Assembly: GCA_030527085.1 (NCBI GenBank)
Contig: JAUNBN010000078.1
Location: 1 to 6,542 of the forward strand
Direction of reading: 5' to 3'
Source: Oscillospiraceae bacterium
GTDB taxonomy: Bacteria; Bacillota; Clostridia; Oscillospirales; Ruminococcaceae
Length of the DNA: 6,542 bases
Shown here: positions 5,577 to 6,542 of the stretch, in pieces
Layout of the letters: each line of letters starts with the position of its first letter
Position numbering within the stretch: position 1 is the first letter of the stretch
Position numbers and translations under genes: made by a program
Notes under the pieces: generated by a model
Seen by the model: only the letters and a program-made list of their open reading frames with translations
Told to the model about the DNA's origin: nothing
The model's database searches: none

Positions 5577-6542
5577 AATTCCATTCTTTGACTGCGGATT
5601 CGGCGGAGAACTGGCGAAGTATTTCTATGTGTTCGTCCATAAAGTCCCCGCGGGAACACACGGAGGCCTTGAGCTGCGCTACGGCCTCCTCGTAGTCTTT
5701 CGGGTTTCTGTCATAGGGAAGCGGGTCGATTTCCATGCTTATGAGGTCTATTCTATACTGGTCCAGCCAGCCGTCGGCATAGGAATAGCCCCATACCTCG
5801 TCGTTTCGGGCTGTTGCCGGGCCCAGGAAACTCACGGTATCGTCAATTAAGGAAAGAATATTTTCCTCGCTCAGAATACTCCGGCGCAGCTGGTGATATC
5901 GGGAGATGACCTGCTCTGTGAAGCGCTCGTCCTTAAAAAGCATCGTATACCAGCCCTTGTCTGCAACATAAAGACCGTCCTCGGGTATCTCATAGTACTC
6001 GTAGCAGTTGAAGCTGTTGTTGAAATCCCAGACAGGCCCCATAGTGAGCTTGCCTCTCAAATCCTTGTAGGCGTAGGTGGAGAGATTTCCCCCGTCGATG
6101 TTTAATGAGAGCTCGTTCAATATGTAGTAGTCCACAAAGGATTCGACGTCTATATACTCGCGGTAGCCCTTGCCCGGGGTGTCGTAGTCTATTGAGTAGA
6201 GCGCTTTCTCAAACCTGCCTACATCCTGACGGACGTATTCGGCCCGCTCGTCGGTGATAGTGCGGGGGCCGGGGTAGGTTATGTCTAAGCCCAGTGCATT
6301 AAATGTTTTTGCCGCGTAGGTGCCGAAATTGTTCAAAGGCTCGGGGGTATTGATGAGGCGGTCGCGGTACAGAAGATAGCTGACGGCAAAGCCGGAGTTG
6401 TTGTCCACGCGGGTTATATTCACTCTGTCCGCGCTGACCTTTACCGTTTCTGTCATGACGTAGAGCCCCTGATAAACGCCGTCCATAAAGAGCTCGCAGT
6501 AGCGGATGTTCGGCGCCCAGTCCATCAGCTCTCCCGCCAGAT
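5575..6542 (-). CDS. CotH-kinase-family protein, 5' end outside the window
   Basis: The frame stays open to the window edge: five codons (LAGEL) precede the Met at 6525, so that Met is internal and the true start lies beyond 6542. Numbering from it, residues 11-26 (ELFMDGVYQGLYVMTE) match the CotH-domain strand motif with GxYxGxYxxTE. Residues 136-147 (LNELSLNIDGGN) resemble the catalytic-loop region, with D144 the candidate catalytic Asp. Residues 163-172 (GPVWDFNNSF) match the metal-binding WDxD-like motif, but with Asn at 169. Bacillus CotH is an atypical protein kinase that phosphorylates spore coat proteins; the family also occurs widely outside sporulation, often extracytoplasmically. 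The N-terminal part with any signal peptide and nucleotide-binding lysine is not visible. Its TAA stop overlaps the ribosome binding site of the next gene, which places it in the same operon. The substrate is unknown. Family assignment is fairly sure; kinase activity here is inferred. Confidence 0.85.
   Translation of the reverse strand, partial: LAGELMDWAPNIRYCELFMDGVYQGLYVMTETVKVSADRVNITRVDNNSGFAVSYLLYRDRLINTPEPLNNFGTYAAKTFNALGLDITYPGPRTITDERAEYVRQDVGRFEKALYSIDYDTPGKGYREYIDVESFVDYYILNELSLNIDGGNLSTYAYKDLRGKLTMGPVWDFNNSFNCYEYYEIPEDGLYVADKGWYTMLFKDERFTEQVISRYHQLRRSILSEENILSLIDDTVSFLGPATARNDEVWGYSYADGWLDQYRIDLISMEIDPLPYDRNPKDYEEAVAQLKASVCSRGDFMDEHIEILRQFSAESAVKEWN

Noticed and set aside
6523..6525. 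ATG as the start of the CotH-like protein
   Set aside because: The frame is open upstream to the window edge, and starting here would remove the N-terminal part of the CotH domain.
1..6542. CRISPR arrays, tRNA or rRNA genes, insertion sequences, attachment sites
   Set aside because: No regularly spaced repeats, transposase motifs or RNA-gene-like sequence were seen; the window is continuously coding on the minus strand.

Overview
The window is fully coding on the minus strand apart from a few junction bases. It reads as the middle of one tightly packed operon, transcribed from high to low coordinates. Five genes follow each other: a CotH-kinase-family protein (start outside the window), a membrane-anchored TIM-barrel glycoside-hydrolase-like protein, a membrane-anchored HEAT-repeat protein, a processive-type family 2 glycosyltransferase, and an alkaline-phosphatase-superfamily protein with a probable lipoprotein signal (end outside the window). 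No promoter, RNA gene, mobile element or CRISPR array was found, so the operon's promoter should lie beyond base 6542 and its end before base 1.

Organism: strong AAGGAG-type ribosome binding sites before every visible start, a lipoprotein-like leader, a CotH-family protein and frequent ATA isoleucine codons in a moderately GC-rich sequence suggest a Gram-positive Firmicute of the Clostridia type, perhaps an uncultured gut or sediment lineage. This is inference; the window contains no phylogenetic marker gene.

Layout: 6542-5575 CotH-like kinase (partial); 9-base gap; 5565-3439 glycosidase-like protein with a CBM9/DOMON-like C-terminal domain; 1-base gap; 3437-2388 HEAT protein; ATGA overlap; 2391-961 glycosyltransferase; ATGA overlap; 964-1 phosphatase-like protein (partial). 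The overlaps, and Shine-Dalgarno sequences lying in or abutting the preceding reading frame, point to translational coupling.

Working model (inference): the glycosyltransferase polymerises and extrudes a surface polysaccharide. The cytoplasmic HEAT protein is a candidate scaffold or regulator for it. The extracytoplasmic glycosidase-like protein trims or binds the polymer, and the CotH-like kinase and phosphatase-like lipoprotein add, remove or sense phosphate on surface protein or glycan. I do not recognise this exact gene set as a characterised system. The most striking sequence-level anomaly is that the phosphatase-like protein keeps the nucleophile serine, the substrate-binding arginine and several metal ligands but has alanine where a zinc-binding histidine is expected.
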